Shown: positions 57,901 through 61,459 of the stretch, piece after piece
Layout of the letters: every line of letters begins with the position of its first letter
Numbering within the stretch: the first letter of the stretch is position 1
Assembly (NCBI RefSeq): GCF_051106095.1
Contig: NC_135783.1
Location: forward strand, 329,081,322 to 329,145,321
Direction of reading: 5' to 3'
DNA: 64,000 bases
Source: Pogona vitticeps
Lineage: Eukaryota; Chordata; Lepidosauria; Squamata; Agamidae
Notes under the pieces: generated by a model
Databases searched by the model: none
Seen by the model: the letters and a program-made list of their open reading frames with translations, nothing else
What the model was told of the DNA's origin: nothing
Program-made: the position numbers and the translations under genes

Positions 57901-60900
57901 TTGGATCTGTTGTAATAGAATTCCATTTGTATTTGCGTAAAGCATCAATATTGTGTTGCTCCTTGCATAATGCATTTGACGGGTTCTTTTGTTTTACCAA
58001 AAAAAAAAGTCCCAGCAAAACAGACAGTTCCTGTGGCTCCCAGAACCCGGACTTCTCATGAAGAAGCTCTCCTGGAAGTTATTCATGGGCAGAACCGTTT
58101 ATCCAGAATGAACCCCCAGGAAGAAGAGCCGCATGAGCAACTGCTAGGAAGAGTACCAGGTACTGTGAAATGTGAGGCCCTGTTGTCCTCTACAAAAACT
58201 GGTGGACATGTGAAGTTCTGTATCTTTCTCTGATGTGACCTGTTGAGAAAGATTCCGAACATAGTAAAACTCTGTTTCTTGTGTATTCTTCCTCTTATTG
58301 TGGAGAAAGTGATAGGATATTTATTTCAGTACGTTTCACAATATTCATATGCTAGAAGAGGTGGTAGATGCCTTATACTGAGTCAGACTACTGGTATTAT
58401 TTCATGATAAAAACTTGTCAGATCGGACTATGGTTAGCTTCCAAAATCAAATGAGATTGTGTAGGGCTAGATGGTGTGGTCTCCAACGCATTTTTGGTAT
58501 CACCTGGCAGGACAAAGTTCCAAACAGAGTAGTCCTAGATCGAGCTGGAATTTTTAGCATGTATACATTACTGAAAGAGCAATGTCTGTGTTGGCTTGGG
58601 CATGTTGTGAGAATGACTAATTCTCCTGTATGGAGAATTAGTGCAGGGAAAGCGCCCCAGAGGGAGACCCCAGCTGCGATACAAGGATACTTGCAAGCAG
58701 GATCTGAAGGCCTTAGGAATGGACCTCAACAGATGGGAAACCATGAGATCTGAGCGTTCAGCGTGGAGGCAGGTGATGCATCATGGCCTCTCTGAATTTG
58801 AAGAGACCCTTGTCCAGCAGGCCAAGGAAAAGAGGCAGTCATGAAAGCAGAAAAATCAGGGAGCTGGACAGGGGACAGACTGTATTGTCAGTCTCGAATT
58901 GGCCTCCTCAGCCACAGTATACGCTGTTCCAAGTCCTCCATACAGAGCACGTTACCATAGTCTCTCGAGACTGAACGATGCCTCATCTAAGATGGTGTGG
59001 TGACTATTAAGAGGATACTTTCGTAATAAAGAAACATGAGTTGTCATGTTGATTTCATTGTGGTAATGTAAGGACTTGTGAAAGCCTTCCTGAGTTTCTT
59101 TATGTAGTACCTTATTCTATTTCTCATAGTATCGGCTTCTGAGAAGACCACCAGCAAAGCTTAGAGGAACCACCACCCCTGCCACAACTATAATTCAGTG
59201 ACATGTAGCCAATGAAGTCAGGGGTTCTAGTTAGCCATCTTGAGCACTGTTGATTGTATCTGTGTTAATTTATGTCTTTCTCTCTTAAAGCTGTCTTAGC
59301 TTGCCTTGGCCCTACGGCATAAAACCAGCAGGAAAGTAGGCCAAAATCCCCCTTCATTCTGTGGCTAGGTGGAATTTAGGGGTAAAATTTTTTTTTTAAA
59401 AAAATTGCCAGCTACATATAGAGAAAGAGACAAAGAGATCTACCAGTGTTGTGTCCATCAAAGGAATGAAGTGAAGATGACTGCAGGAGATTCTTTGCAG
59501 GAACAGAATCCTTTGTTAAGGAAGGGTTGTGTGAAGCTAGGGTATCACTTTGTCCCCTACAGCAAATTCAACAGCTTTTGTCCTTCCACATTCATTTCAG
59601 GGACCCAGCAGAGGCAACTCTTTTCTCGTCTCCAGGTTGAACCAAGCATCGAAGAGACGTTGCAGAAGGCCCAAGGTTAGATGTGGTTGTTTTGGTAGAA
59701 ATCCTACTTTTTTCCTGTTGGTGATGCCCAAACTGGAGACCCAGGTAGTTTTTGGACTACAACTCCCAGAAATTCTAGTCAGCATAGCCAATAGCCAGGA
59801 ATTCTGGGAGTTGTAGTTGGAGATCATCTGAGGTCCGAAGTTTGGGAACCACCCTTAGACATCCATGCTTCTGTGTTTTGTTAACATGTAACCTGAACAT
59901 AGATTATTGTGTAGCATATACTGCCACCTAGTGCTTTAAGAGCAAACCAGAACCAACTCTGAGCAGGCATCTTCATATGCTATCATTTGATACTCACCTG
60001 GGCATAATCTCTCTCTGTCCTAATCTTTATCAAATAACCACACCTTTGTTTTCATTTTTTTTGGTTAGCTCAAAATGCTTTCAACACATTTGGCATTTTC
60101 TCTGGTTTAGAATATTTTAGTTTGGAATCCATGGTCCACACAGACACCAGATCATTTATCTTGAAGAAGCCAAAGCTGTCTGAGGAGATCCTGGTGCCCC
60201 AGAACGTGGAATTGGGGCACAAGTCCACAGAGGCATTGCAAGCACTTTCTGGACGGCTGATACAGACACGGTAAAAAACAAAAGTTGTTCCTTTACTTTC
60301 AGTGAAAGGGTTGAAAGCCAGAGCCAACTTGCCTGCTTATATCTGAAAACAACAGAGTTCTGTGGCATGTTAAAGACTAACAAATATATCAGGGCATGGG
60401 GTGTCTGCAGACCTCATTGCAGACAACAAGTTTGCATTCAGAAGTGGAGCTCCCTAGATTATTGAGAGAAGCCTTCTTTGTAATAGCATGAGCTTCTTGA
60501 TCTCATGTCCCACATTTTAGCTTGCTGTGTTCTGATTTGTCATTGGGAGATAAACATGGGCTTCATTTGCAAATCTGATTGCCCGGAGAAGCAAAGAGCT
60601 CCAGATGGATACAGTGGGGTCTCGACTTACGAACGGTTCTACATACGAACTTTTTGACTTACGAACTGCTCTCATAGGAATATATGGACTCCACTTGCGA
60701 ACTTAGATTCGAGTTACGAACTCTTTCCTTTCCTTTTTTAAACAGTCATCTTAGGTTAAAAGGAAAAAAGAAAAAATATCCCCCTCTAGTGGCAGAAGGC
60801 AGAATAGCAGCTTCCCATTAGTTTCTATGGACGGAAAAGAGCAGATATGGATTAAATGGTTTTCAATGCATTCCTATGGGAAATGCAGATTCGACTTACG

Positions 60901-61428
60901 AACTTTTCAACCTGAGAACTGCCTTCCAATACGGATTAAGTTCGTAAGTCGAGACCCCACTGTACCTGTGAGCAAATACAGTGGACCCTTGACTTATAGA
61001 CGGCTTGACTTACAGACTTTTTGAGTTACAGACTTCTCTGGCCGCAAAATTTAGGTTTGACTTGCAAACTGAGATTTGACTTACAGACCAGAAAAAAACC
61101 AAAATGGAACAAAAACGGCCTGTTACAGGATTCATCGGTTTTCAATGCACTGTATGTCAATGGAGACTTGACTTACAGACTTTTTGACTTGAGAACCGCC
61201 TTCCAATACGGATTAAGTTCTCAAGTCAAGACCCCACTGTAACTTGCTGTCAGTTTCTAAATGCAGAGTACTGTCTTGCCCAGTTGGCAGAGTTTAAGCC
61301 TCTGAAGCATCTCCTAATGGGATGTATGTCTGTTTGTGTAGTGTTGTTGGCATTGATTAGTGCTTTTTTTCCTGCTTGTTATTCCAGTAACTTTGACATT
61401 TCCTGTTTTTTTATTTTTATTTTTTATT

Positions 61429-61459
<31 letters not shown>

